Shown here: positions 1-7,519 of the stretch, piece after piece
Layout: every line of letters begins with the position of its first letter
How positions within the stretch are numbered: the stretch's first letter is position 1
Source of the DNA: Lentisphaeria bacterium
GTDB lineage: Bacteria > Verrucomicrobiota > Lentisphaeria > Victivallales > UBA1829
Direction of reading: 5' to 3'
NCBI GenBank assembly: GCA_017615635.1
Contig: JAFZZR010000069.1
Span: 1 to 32,478, forward strand
Length of the DNA: 32,478 bases
The notes under the pieces: model-generated
The model's input: the letters and a program-made list of their open reading frames with translations, nothing else
Told to the model about the DNA's origin: nothing
Databases searched by the model: none
Position numbers and translations under genes: made by a program

Positions 1-39
1 CCCCATTTTTTCCAGGACAGGCAGAATGCATTCGTTCAT
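1..39 (-). CDS. N-terminal start of a leftward gene, truncated by the window edge
   Basis: Reading leftward, an ATG at 39-37 is followed by 13 open codons to the window edge, giving MNECILPVLEKMG. An AGGA element lies about nine bases upstream of the ATG, and a promoter-like pair sits at 86-115 on the same strand. The peptide is too short to assign a family. It is supported only by the start codon, the Shine-Dalgarno-like element and the divergent layout with the gene at 190. It could be chance. Confidence 0.4.
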   Translation of the reverse strand, partial: MNECILPVLEKMG

Positions 40-85
40 GTTGCAGGATCCTTAGTTCTTGAGTTCTTGAACTGTTCGGCCGCTG

Positions 86-115
86 ATAATATGCCTCTTT
101 TTTTCAAAATATCAA
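86..115 (-). promoter_or_regulatory. Candidate sigma70-type promoter for the leftward edge gene
   Basis: On the minus strand TTGATA (115-110) is followed 18 bases later by TATTAT (91-86). It faces away from the promoter-like repeat at 126-153, making a divergent control region. Downstream of it lies the short dyad AGTTC-TT-GAACT near 62-73, between the promoter and the leftward start codon. Confidence 0.4.
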
Positions 116-162
116 GGGATGAATCTTGAAAAACAACGGATCCGGTTCATATTACCGGAAAC
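98..162 (+). repeat. Promoter-region direct repeat, copy 1
   Basis: This copy aligns without gaps to 1004-1068. The last 41 bases (122-162) are identical to 1028-1068, and an upstream AAATATC at 107-113 sits at the same distance as its partner at 1013-1019. By my count about 56 of 65 positions match. The copies lie upstream of two unrelated genes, so this is a duplicated regulatory sequence and not a duplicated coding region. Confidence 0.85.
126..159 (+). promoter_or_regulatory. Candidate promoter with overlapping operator-like dyad, upstream of the gene at 190
   Basis: Inside repeat copy 1, TTGAAA (126-131) is followed 16 bases later by CATATT (148-153), a plausible sigma70 pair. The dyad TCCGGT (141-146) and ACCGGA (154-159), separated by seven bases, straddles the -10 element. 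A repressor bound there would block polymerase. The regulator is unknown. Transcription would begin near 160, leaving a leader of about 30 bases. Confidence 0.55.
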
Positions 163-189
163 GAGGAAAAAGAGAAAGTCCTGCCACAG

Positions 190-999
190 ATGAACTTCTC
201 GCAGTTTGCCACATTCGATTTCCAGATTTCGGAAATCGTTTCCCGCACGGGACGGTCCTTGCCGCAGACTCTGTCCTGTCTGCATGAAGCAGGATATACG
301 CATATCAGCGCGAATATCGCCACGGCTTCGGCGGATTGGATCAAAACCGTGCGCGAAGCCGGATTCGGTCTTTTTCAGCTGTACGCCGCAGCCGATTACC
401 GTGATCCGGCCGGGCGGAAAGAGCTGACCGACCGCATAGCGTCTGCTGCCGAAGCGCTTCTTCCCGAATCGCTCATGCTCATTCCCGCGGAATATCCGGA
501 TCTGCCGTTCGAAATCATTGCCGAAAATATGAACGAGCTTGGCCGCCGTCTTTCCGCCTCGGGCGTGCAGATGGAAATGGAGGATTTCGATTGCGGCAAT
601 CCGCCAAGAAGCTATGCTTCCTCTTCCGGACTCCTGCGCTACATGGATGCCGTTCCTTCTCTCCGCTGCTGCTTCGATACCGGCAATTTTATCCGGTCCG
701 GCGAATGTTACCGGGCTGTATACGCCAAACTCAAACACCTGGTGACTCACGTCCATCTGAAGGATCGGCTCAATACCGATCTCTACGGGCCGGAGCAAAT
801 TCGATCCGCCTCGGGGATGCCGTTCATGCCGGCCCCCGTCGGCAGTGGGAATCTGAAGCTGAACGAATTCCTGAACGAGCTGTGGACGGATGGATTCCGC
901 GGTGTTCTGGCTCTGGAGTACGGAGGCTGCCGTGATCCGCTGGCCGCGGCCCGCGCATCCATTGATTTTGTGAGATCGATACAGGATCGCTCTTCCTGA
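190..999 (+). CDS. Sugar phosphate isomerase/epimerase-like TIM barrel protein
   Basis: The 269-residue protein has the layout of the xylose isomerase-like TIM barrel family (AP endonuclease 2 fold). These enzymes usually isomerise or epimerise keto sugars with a divalent metal held by Glu, Asp, His and Glu. Likely ligands are Glu129 or Glu131 in MEMEDFD, Asp163 in CFDTGNF, His187 or His189 in HVHLKD, and Glu243 in ALEYGG. There is no signal peptide, so it should be cytoplasmic. The ATG at 190 has no strong Shine-Dalgarno sequence but fits the promoter-like repeat ending at 162. The next gene carries the same promoter repeat, which suggests shared control even though its product is secreted. 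The substrate cannot be told from sequence. A second family member lies at 27123. Confidence 0.85.
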   Translation: MNFSQFATFDFQISEIVSRTGRSLPQTLSCLHEAGYTHISANIATASADWIKTVREAGFGLFQLYAAADYRDPAGRKELTDRIASAAEALLPESLMLIPAEYPDLPFEIIAENMNELGRRLSASGVQMEMEDFDCGNPPRSYASSSGLLRYMDAVPSLRCCFDTGNFIRSGECYRAVYAKLKHLVTHVHLKDRLNTDLYGPEQIRSASGMPFMPAPVGSGNLKLNEFLNELWTDGFRGVLALEYGGCRDPLAAARASIDFVRSIQDRSS

Positions 1000-1003
1000 C
1001 GAG

Positions 1004-1068
1004 TTTTTTGTGAAATATCGGAAGAGAAATCTTGAAAAACAACGGATCCGGTTCATATTACCGGAAAC
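1004..1068 (+). repeat. Promoter-region direct repeat, copy 2
   Basis: Second copy of the repeat at 98-162, offset by 906 bases. It fills the gap between the stop of the isomerase-like gene (997-999) and the start of the secreted repeat protein (1096). The 41 bases at 1028-1068 are identical to copy 1, and sequence diverges immediately afterwards. The retained block is exactly the promoter and dyad. Confidence 0.85.
1032..1065 (+). promoter_or_regulatory. Candidate promoter with overlapping operator-like dyad, upstream of the gene at 1096
   Basis: TTGAAA (1032-1037) and CATATT (1054-1059) are spaced by 16 bases, with the dyad TCCGGT (1047-1052) and ACCGGA (1060-1065). The arrangement is base for base the same as upstream of the gene at 190. 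Transcription would begin near 1066, about 30 bases before the chosen start codon. Confidence 0.55.
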
Positions 1069-1095
1069 AAAATTTTTCAGGGAGTGCGCGTAAAT

Positions 1096-3423
1096 ATGAA
1101 CAGGATCCTTCGCTTTCTTCTTTTGTCCTGCATTTTTTCCGGCTGCGGCTGCCTTCTTGCCGCACAGGAGACCGCCGAACGTTTTTTCATCGATATGGTC
1201 GAGACGTACGGCGTGCCGGAGGGCGTGGGCGAACTGACCGGACCTCAGGCGAAAAAGCAGAATCATTATCGTTTTCAGTACGACAAGGCGGGCCGGGTCG
1301 TCCGTGTGGAATCGCGGGATCCCGCGGGCCGCATCCATCCCGATTTCTTCCATGTGCGCACTCTTACCTTCGAATACGGCGAAGACGGATCGCTTCTGCG
1401 CCGTGTCTGGCGGTCCCCGGAAGACGCGGTGGATCTGGTCTGGCGTTACGACGGGCGTGACCGCATCATTTTCGAGGATGCGTTTCTCGGAGAACTGCCG
1501 CCCCTGGATTTCATGCCGTTCCGGGACGGCCTTCTTCAGGATCTTTCCCACTGCATCCCCGGTCTGACGGCATGCGGAAATCTGGCGGGCCTCTCGCTCT
1601 CCCGGGATGAAAAAGGCCGGGTCGTCCGTGTGGATTTTCTGCGTGCCGACGGGGCGCAGGGATTCGACTCTCTGGAAACCGGCGGACATCGGTACGAACG
1701 GGATGAGCTGGGCCGTTTTACCCGGGCCGTGCTTCTGAACGGAAAAGGACAGCCTCATGCAGACTATTTCGGCGTTTCGGAATACCGGCTCCGGTACGAG
1801 GGTAATTATCTGGCTGAGCTCGGCTGTTACGGAATCGACGGAAAACCCGTGAACAACAACCGCGGATTTGCATTCCTCCGTCAGGAATTTCCCGAACCCG
1901 AGCTGTGCAGGACCTCTTTTTTCGGAGTCCGGGGCGAACCTGTGACCGACCGGCAGGACGGTTATTCTTTCAGCATTCTCCGGACCCGCTTCGACGGACG
2001 GGACGAGTCCATTTCCTTCTTCGGACCCGACGGCCTTCCCTGCGCCGGTCTTTACGGGGCGGCACGGGTGGATTTCTTCTATCCCGACAAAAACACGGAG
2101 GAGATCCGCAAGACTCCCGCCGGCGGGGCCGCAGTCCGCGGCTTCCCCAGGATCCGGATCATCCGGAATGACTGCGGACGTGTAGTCCGAATGGATTTCT
2201 TTGCCGATGAATCCGACCGTCCGAGAGAGGTATGGATCGACTCCCTTTCGGATCGCGGACTGCTGACGGAGCGGGAGATCCGGAAGGCGGGTGCCGGACT
2301 CGTGCAGCGCATCCGGGAGCTCCGTCGGGATGACGGGGCGCTTTCCGCCCGGATCGTCACGGATGCAGAAGGGCGTGTCGAACGGGAAGAACATTTTGAG
2401 TACGACCGGCTGGGAAATACGCTGAAGTATTACGATACTTCGTTCGGCGGCATCCGGCAGGAGCAGGATGAACACGGACGCTTCGTGAAGGAGATCATCC
2501 TGGACAAGGACGGAAAGGATACGAAGCAAATCACCTCCGTGACATTCGACGGATCCGGACGGCCCGAAACAAAGACCGTCGTCTCGGAAGATCCTGATTC
2601 TCCTCCTTCCCCGGCCCGGAAAACCGTTTTTACCCGGGACGCGCAGGGCAATCCGGTTCGCGAGGCATACTTTGGCGAAGACGGAAAACCTCTGAAGGAC
2701 GGACTCGCCGTCATTCTTCGGGAATTTGACGACCGCGGAAATGAAACGCTGGTCCGGGGCCTGACTTCGGCAGGCGCACCCGCCCTTCTGCCCGATGAAT
2801 CCTATGCGGAGCGGAAGCAGACGTTCGATCAGCGGGACAACGTAAGTGCCGTGATCTGGCTGGACTGCGATCTCGTTCCCGTCTTTCAGCCTTTTCCCGC
2901 AGAGCATCCTTTCCTGGACAGTTTTTGGGCCGCCATCGCACGTATGCAGTACGATTCGGCCAATGAGCTGATCCGGGCCGAACTCTTCCCCGAGGACGAG
3001 ACCGGGTTCCCCAGTTTGCCCGGGACGGCATCGGTCCGCGTTTCACGCTCGCTCCTTCCCCGCGGCGAGGAGCTCCATGTGGAGTTCTTCGATCTTTCCG
3101 GCGGCCGGGCCTGTCCCTACGGCGGAAGCGCCTCCGTGCTCCGGCTGCGGGAAGAAGTCGGAAAGCTTCAGATCACTCTTCTGGACGGGAATATGGAAAA
3201 AACCATGGCGCCCGAATTGGGATATGCGGAAGAAATTTTCGATCCCTCCGAGGGCGACAGTCCCCGGTATTATGACGCGGAAGGGAATCCGGTGACGCCG
3301 CCTTCAGACGAAGAGGACAGCGAAGAGGACGCGGACGGCGAAGAAAACGAAGAGCCTGAAAAAGCCGAAACCGGGTCCCCCGAACCCGCTGCTTCGGAGG
3401 AGAATGAGGGGCCCGCCCGGTAA
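1096..3423 (+). CDS. Secreted YD-type repeat protein with acidic C-terminal tail
   Basis: The 775-residue product begins with a basic, hydrophobic leader (MNRILRFLLLSCIFSGC) that looks like a Sec or lipoprotein signal; FSGC at 14-17 is a weak lipobox. The body carries many short units of the form D..GR...R..., EYG.DG or YFG.DGKP, typical of the loose YD/RHS-like beta-strand repeats of extracellular bacterial proteins. I did not recognise an enzymatic domain. The last 40 or so residues are very rich in Glu and Asp with some Pro. I prefer the ATG at 1096 to the in-frame GTG at 1084, because GGAG at 1081-1084 overlaps that GTG and sits 11 bases before the ATG. It converges on mrp with an 11-base gap. 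Its function is unknown. Confidence 0.75.
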   Translation: MNRILRFLLLSCIFSGCGCLLAAQETAERFFIDMVETYGVPEGVGELTGPQAKKQNHYRFQYDKAGRVVRVESRDPAGRIHPDFFHVRTLTFEYGEDGSLLRRVWRSPEDAVDLVWRYDGRDRIIFEDAFLGELPPLDFMPFRDGLLQDLSHCIPGLTACGNLAGLSLSRDEKGRVVRVDFLRADGAQGFDSLETGGHRYERDELGRFTRAVLLNGKGQPHADYFGVSEYRLRYEGNYLAELGCYGIDGKPVNNNRGFAFLRQEFPEPELCRTSFFGVRGEPVTDRQDGYSFSILRTRFDGRDESISFFGPDGLPCAGLYGAARVDFFYPDKNTEEIRKTPAGGAAVRGFPRIRIIRNDCGRVVRMDFFADESDRPREVWIDSLSDRGLLTEREIRKAGAGLVQRIRELRRDDGALSARIVTDAEGRVEREEHFEYDRLGNTLKYYDTSFGGIRQEQDEHGRFVKEIILDKDGKDTKQITSVTFDGSGRPETKTVVSEDPDSPPSPARKTVFTRDAQGNPVREAYFGEDGKPLKDGLAVILREFDDRGNETLVRGLTSAGAPALLPDESYAERKQTFDQRDNVSAVIWLDCDLVPVFQPFPAEHPFLDSFWAAIARMQYDSANELIRAELFPEDETGFPSLPGTASVRVSRSLLPRGEELHVEFFDLSGGRACPYGGSASVLRLREEVGKLQITLLDGNMEKTMAPELGYAEEIFDPSEGDSPRYYDAEGNPVTPPSDEEDSEEDADGEENEEPEKAETGSPEPAASEENEGPAR

Positions 3424-3434
3424 GAGCTTCCTTT

Positions 3435-4268
3435 TCAGTCTTCCTTGGAAACGATGTCCACCAGAGCCATTTTCAGTTCGCCCTTGAGCACGGGCGACTG
3501 CTCGATGCCTTCGGCGATCTTTCCCTCGTCGCACATCTTGAGGAAAACGGGATCCAGCGGCAGACGGGCTATGAGATCGACGTTCGCGGCTTCCGCCAGC
3601 TTCGCGCCGCCGCCCGAAAGAAACAGCTCGTGCTTTTTGGAGCAGTCGGGACAGACAAAATAGCTCATGTTTTCCACAATGCCCGCCACCGGTACATTCA
3701 CCTGACGGCAGAAATCCACGCATTTGCGGCAGTCGGCAAGTGCCACTTCCTGCGGGGTCGTGACGATCACCGCCATCTTTTCCCCGGGCACCGTCTGACA
3801 GGCGGAAAGGACTTCATCGCCCGTTCCCGGAGGGAAGTCCATGACCAGGTATTCCGTGTCGGACCAGTCCACTTCCTCGAACAGCTGATTCAGCACGCCG
3901 ATCTTGGCGGGACCGCGCCAGATAACGGCGGAATCCGCATTGTCCATCAGCAGTCCGATGGAGACGACCCGGACTCCGTATTTTTCCACGGGAAAGAGAC
4001 CGGAATCGGAGCCTTCCATCCGGACATCCTTCAGTCCGAAGAGAGTAGGCTGGCTGGGACCGTGGAAGTCCACGTCCAGAAGGGCAACTTTCTTTCCCGC
4101 TTTGGCCAGCATGACCGAAAGCGCCGCCGCCACGGTGCTTTTTCCCACGCCGCCTTTTCCCGAAAGAACAAAAATTTTATGTTTGATACCTGCCAGCGGC
4201 GAAACATGACATTGCTCTTCATGCCCTTTGTGTCCGCAGCTTTCACAGTTTCCGGTGCATCCGCTCAT
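3435..4268 (-). CDS. mrp: Mrp/ApbC-type Fe-S cluster carrier ATPase
   Basis: The 277-residue protein belongs to the Mrp/NBP35 branch of the ParA-like P-loop ATPases, which hold a labile [4Fe-4S] cluster and pass it to apo-proteins in the cytosol. The deviant Walker A motif GKGGVGKST is at residues 37-45, followed by LLDVDFHGPS and the Mrp-typical MDFPPGTGDE near 143-152. The cluster-binding CPDC pair lies at 206-209. The N-terminus has extra cysteines at 4, 8, 11 and 20, resembling the Cys-rich extension of NBP35-like proteins rather than the DUF59 domain of many bacterial Mrp proteins. GGAGAGA precedes the ATG. It lies downstream of the foldase gene on the same strand, with a 140-bp gap holding a strong hairpin. 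Likely clients nearby are Nth and possibly UvrC (inference). Confidence 0.92.
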   Translation of the reverse strand: MSGCTGNCESCGHKGHEEQCHVSPLAGIKHKIFVLSGKGGVGKSTVAAALSVMLAKAGKKVALLDVDFHGPSQPTLFGLKDVRMEGSDSGLFPVEKYGVRVVSIGLLMDNADSAVIWRGPAKIGVLNQLFEEVDWSDTEYLVMDFPPGTGDEVLSACQTVPGEKMAVIVTTPQEVALADCRKCVDFCRQVNVPVAGIVENMSYFVCPDCSKKHELFLSGGGAKLAEAANVDLIARLPLDPVFLKMCDEGKIAEGIEQSPVLKGELKMALVDIVSKED

Positions 4269-4309
4269 CGATTTCTCTCCGATTTATGGGTAAACAGTCA
4301 TTTTGCGCA

Positions 4310-4376
4310 GAAACTCCCTGCCGCAGTCCGACGGTCGGCAAACCGTCTTCTCCGCAGCGGGGAGTTTCCTTTTTTT
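4310..4376 (+). terminator. Strong terminator-like hairpin oriented rightward between two leftward genes
   Basis: A 9-bp perfect outer stem (4310-4318 with 4360-4368) continues through a second helix of about seven pairs to an inner GACGGT/ACCGTC stem. On the plus strand it is followed by seven T residues at 4370-4376. Both flanking genes run leftward, and on their strand no U-run follows. It therefore looks like the end of a rightward transcript starting near the mrp 5' region, or a processing or protective hairpin in the leftward mRNA. Confidence 0.6.
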
Positions 4377-4408
4377 CTGCAGCCAAAGCTGATAAGGGAT
4401 ACCCCTTC

Positions 4409-5617
4409 TTACTTGGCGGGCGCCGCTTCCGGTGCCGCAGGAGCGGCCGCGGGCGCAGCGGGAACAGCTTCGGCGGCCTTGGGCTCGGGCACGGTCACAA
4501 AGACCTTGACGCCCAGATCCTTTCTTCCCTGCTCCAGCGCGGCGTGGACAGCCTTGTCGATCTTCTCGCCGGCCAGCTGCGCGCGGATTTCATCCTTGAC
4601 CTTGGCAAAGGGAACATATTCCTGGGTTTTCTTTTCCTCAAGACGGATGATGTGATATCCGAAGGGAGTCTTGACCACATCGGAGATCTCGCCGGCCTTC
4701 TGCAGGCTGACCGCCGCCTTGGTGAAAGTGGGTTCCATCATCTGACCGTTGGCCATTCTTCCCTTCTCGGTGAAAGCGGGCAGCTTGCCCTTGCTCTGCT
4801 TGCCGGAGGGACATTCGCTTTCCTGTTCCGCCAGATACTCGAATCTTTCGCCCTGCTTGAGTCTGGCATAGATGCCGTCGATCTTGGCCTTCGCTGCTTT
4901 GTCTTTTTCAGCCAGGGCTTCCTCCGTCAGCGGTTTTCCCGAATCGTCGACTTCGGGGACCAGCGCCAGAATGTGGGACACCGTCACGACGGGCAATTCG
5001 AAGAGGACCTGGTTTTCCCGATAGAATTTCTCGGCGTCGGCATCGGTGACGGAATTCTTTTCCTTGTCCACGACGGCGGACTTCAGATACGAGGTGCAGG
5101 CCCAGTATTTCTGAGCGTCGGGATTCTTTGCGATCTCATCGCGGTAATCCCCGTAGGTCTTTCCGTTGGCCTTGAGATTTTTGTCGAGTTCTGCCTTCTG
5201 AGCCTCGCCCATGCTGTTGTAGATCTTGTCCATTTCGTCCCGGACCAGTTTTTCGGAGGGCTCCACACCCGCCTTTTTCGCCAGCGCCAGACAGACAGCC
5301 TGATCCACCATTTCCTGGATCTGCTGGACAAGCAGGCCCTTGACGACTTCCTGCGGGAGCTGTGCCAGCATTTCGGGGGCAACCTGTCCCATGGAAAGCT
5401 GCTTGATCAGCTGTTCCTTCGTGATTTTCTCGCCGCCGACTTCCGCCAGCACGTCGGGCAGGAAAGACAGCGCCGATTCCAGCGTCACCGCGGGTTTGGC
5501 CGCTTCCTTGGCTTCCGGAGCTTCCTTCACCGCCGGAATATCTTCCGCCGCAACGGGAAACGCGAGTGCCGCCGCGAGGATGGCCAGAATACTCTTCACT
5601 GTTGTCTGTTTCTTCAT
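4409..5617 (-). CDS. Periplasmic parvulin-type peptidyl-prolyl isomerase (SurA/PrsA-like)
   Basis: The 402-residue protein should assist folding of exported proteins by cis-trans isomerisation of prolyl bonds. A signal peptide (MKKQTTVKS... ending AFPVAAED) covers residues 1-25. A helical SurA-N-like chaperone region occupies about 50-200. One parvulin domain follows at about 210-330, opening with VTVSHILA and closing with TPFGYHIIRLEEK. The C-terminal 25 residues are almost only Ala, Pro, Glu and Lys, a low-complexity tail of unknown role. The start is set by AAAGGA just before the ATG. SurA proper usually has two parvulin domains, so PrsA/PpiD-like or single-domain SurA-like is the better description. 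Confidence 0.88.
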   Translation of the reverse strand: MKKQTTVKSILAILAAALAFPVAAEDIPAVKEAPEAKEAAKPAVTLESALSFLPDVLAEVGGEKITKEQLIKQLSMGQVAPEMLAQLPQEVVKGLLVQQIQEMVDQAVCLALAKKAGVEPSEKLVRDEMDKIYNSMGEAQKAELDKNLKANGKTYGDYRDEIAKNPDAQKYWACTSYLKSAVVDKEKNSVTDADAEKFYRENQVLFELPVVTVSHILALVPEVDDSGKPLTEEALAEKDKAAKAKIDGIYARLKQGERFEYLAEQESECPSGKQSKGKLPAFTEKGRMANGQMMEPTFTKAAVSLQKAGEISDVVKTPFGYHIIRLEEKKTQEYVPFAKVKDEIRAQLAGEKIDKAVHAALEQGRKDLGVKVFVTVPEPKAAEAVPAAPAAAPAAPEAAPAK

Positions 5618-5844
5618 TTTTCGTTCCTTTCTGTTGTTGTTTCCATATTGTTTGGTTTTGTTTCCGTGAGACTTGAAGCCTCTCCTTTTTTATTGTGGCA
5701 AATTCAGAAGTCCTCAAAATTTCTTGAAAAGTCCCGTCGCGATCGGTAAAGGGAGCATTTGAGGTGGCACGCTCAAGTTACCCTTCACCGCTCATCAAAA
5801 CGGTATTTTTTCAATCTGCTTTTGACAGACTTTTGAAATTACCT

Positions 5845-6594
5845 CTATTGTTTTTTCGTGCCTTTCCCTTCCTCCGGTCCATGGAATGTGTAAAGATCGT
5901 TTTCGGTCAGTCTGGCGACTTCGAACGGGAAATTGCCTTCCGCCGCCAGCAGGGCGTAAAGCGGCATCGCTACGGAAAGATTTCCGGCGTCGAACTCATC
6001 TCTGGCATCGGCATAGATAAGGAATCCGGCATAATCGTATTCCAGTTTCCGCATGATCACGCTGTTGCTGAGCTTCTGCCGCGCAAAATCCACAATGCTC
6101 TGATCCCCCGTGCGCTGTCCGTCCGCCAGCAGTTTCCGGGAAAGATCGGCCATGACGGCGCCGGTGCAGGGCCGGCGGAGCGCCCGGATCCGGTTGCGGA
6201 TCTCCAGCACGGTCGTACATTGCTCCCGTCCCTTGACGAGGCCGGAGAGATTCCCATACTTTGCCATGGCCTCATCGATTCTGCGGACAGCGCCCTCCAG
6301 ATCTCCGGACGAGGCCAGTTTTCCGGCTTCGGAAAGAACCATATTGGATACGGCGATGTTGCGCAGTTCACCGAGAAAGGCGTTGGTTTCATCCAGTTCC
6401 TGGTAGCGTTCGATTTTCGGAAGCGCGGCACGGTAATCCTTCATATCCATGAGGCGCAGGATTTCCAGAAGCGCTTCAGACCGGAAAGACGGGACCGGCG
6501 GAGGCTGCGGCTTGCCGCATGCGGAAAGCGCGAACACGCCCGCCAGGCAGGCGCAGACAAGAAAGACTCTTCCGAATGCAGCGATCTTCGACAT
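5845..6594 (-). CDS. Predicted lipoprotein with TPR-like helical body
   Basis: The 249-residue product starts with a clear lipoprotein signal peptide; the lipobox LSAC is at residues 23-26 and should anchor it in a membrane facing the periplasm. The mature part is rich in short amphipathic helices of TPR-like spacing, for example DMKDYRAALPKIERYQEL and SGDLEGAVRRIDEAMAKYG, suggesting a protein-interaction scaffold. No catalytic motif is visible. A promoter pair lies at 6646-6674 and GGAG precedes the ATG. The 227-bp gap to the foldase gene suggests it is transcribed separately. I do not recognise a named family. Confidence 0.7.
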   Translation of the reverse strand: MSKIAAFGRVFLVCACLAGVFALSACGKPQPPPVPSFRSEALLEILRLMDMKDYRAALPKIERYQELDETNAFLGELRNIAVSNMVLSEAGKLASSGDLEGAVRRIDEAMAKYGNLSGLVKGREQCTTVLEIRNRIRALRRPCTGAVMADLSRKLLADGQRTGDQSIVDFARQKLSNSVIMRKLEYDYAGFLIYADARDEFDAGNLSVAMPLYALLAAEGNFPFEVARLTENDLYTFHGPEEGKGTKKQ

Positions 6595-6645
6595 AAAACG
6601 AACTCCGTACAGCCTCGCGTTTTTTTACACAAAACAACACGCCTT

Positions 6646-6674
6646 AAATTATCCCGGAATATGCCTTTTTTCAA
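6646..6674 (-). promoter_or_regulatory. Candidate promoter of the TPR-like lipoprotein gene
   Basis: On the minus strand TTGAAA (6674-6669) and TAATTT (6651-6646) are separated by 17 bases, about 50 bases upstream of the lipoprotein start codon. Confidence 0.55.
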
Positions 6675-6696
6675 ATGAAAAATGAAACTATTCCTG

Positions 6697-6740
6697 AAAA
6701 AAAAACGATCCGGAAAGCAGGTGAAGCTCAAACACCGGAT
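6697..6740 (-). terminator. Rho-independent terminator after the membrane-protein operon
   Basis: On the minus strand ATCCGG (6740-6735) pairs with CCGGAT (6713-6708), followed at once by a run of nine U residues (6705-6697). It lies downstream of the EI24-like gene ending at 6794 and just before the promoter of the lipoprotein gene, so it should end the leftward operon. Confidence 0.7.
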
Positions 6741-6751
6741 TTTCCTTCGTC

Positions 6752-6788
6752 TCCCGGATTTCCTCCCGGCTGCCGGGAGAATCCGGGA
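6752..6788 (-). terminator. Strong stem-loop directly after the EI24-like stop codon
   Basis: TCCCGGATT (6752-6760) and AATCCGGGA (6780-6788) form a 9-bp stem capped by an inner CCCGG/CCGGG helix. It has no U-run of its own and stands just ahead of the U-run terminator at 6697-6740. It may be part of a compound terminator or protect the mRNA 3' end. Confidence 0.5.
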
Positions 6789-6793
6789 CACGG

Positions 6794-7519
6794 TCAATTC
6801 CGGCGGTGATGATACATCAGCGTGCCGCCGATAACCAGTCCCGGGATGAGAAATATCGGCAGGACCGGCACGAGAAACATCAGAAAGGCCGCGCTGCCGA
6901 AACCGTAAAGCAGTCCGCTCCGGCCCTGGAAAAGGATGGGGACGTCACTCAGCTTGCGGCCGGAATTGAAAACCGCCTCCGAGGTGTAGATCACGGCATA
7001 GCGGTATCCGATAAAGGGAATTGTCGCCAGCGGTGCGGCCACAGGCAGGAAAAAACCCGCGATGAACAACGCGAAATAAAGGACCAGAGTCGCCGTGGAA
7101 AAAACACCGCACGCCAGCAGATTTGAGAATTCTCTGGCCGGCGAAAGCTTTTCGATTTTGCAATGAAGGATGTTTGTCTCGTAATCCCGCACCATGTGCG
7201 AGAAGCACAATCCGCCCAGCAATTCGAAGATGTTTCCGGACGTGAAGGCCGTCACCAGCACCAGGAACAGATAAAAGCTCGCCGTGATAAGCCATTCCGT
7301 CCACCGGTAAAGGAACTCAAACCAGCTGCCGGCAAAAAAATTCCGTACGGAGGACTGCAGCGGCGGAAGCCATACCGCAAGAGCCATGTAAAAAAGCCAG
7401 AAGTAAATCGCCAGCACCAGTACCAGGGGCACGACTACAAAACGCCACAGGCGAGGGTGCCGGAAAAATTCTCCGATCCCCCGGAATGCCCAAGCGATAC
7501 CCTGTTCGAAATCATTCAT
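6794..7519 (-). CDS. EI24/CysZ-type integral membrane protein
   Basis: The 241-residue protein has several hydrophobic segments (about 27-48, 80-105, 150-175 and 205-232). Its opening, with QGIAWAFRGIGEFFRHPRLW followed by a long hydrophobic helix, is characteristic of the EI24/CysZ family. CysZ imports sulfate in enterobacteria, but most relatives are uncharacterised and no cysteine-synthesis gene is nearby, so sulfate transport is not asserted. It is the last gene of a leftward operon; its ATG lies within the final codons of the DUF1232-type gene (8-base overlap), implying translational coupling. Two stem-loops follow its stop codon. Confidence 0.75.
   Translation of the reverse strand: MNDFEQGIAWAFRGIGEFFRHPRLWRFVVVPLVLVLAIYFWLFYMALAVWLPPLQSSVRNFFAGSWFEFLYRWTEWLITASFYLFLVLVTAFTSGNIFELLGGLCFSHMVRDYETNILHCKIEKLSPAREFSNLLACGVFSTATLVLYFALFIAGFFLPVAAPLATIPFIGYRYAVIYTSEAVFNSGRKLSDVPILFQGRSGLLYGFGSAAFLMFLVPVLPIFLIPGLVIGGTLMYHHRRN

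Noticed and set aside
112..2907. Very long open frame (931 codons) on the minus strand
   Set aside because: It lies antisense to two well-supported plus-strand genes with signal peptide, motifs and ribosome sites, and crosses both promoter repeats. Its translation has no recognisable domain. Such frames are common opposite GC-rich genes.
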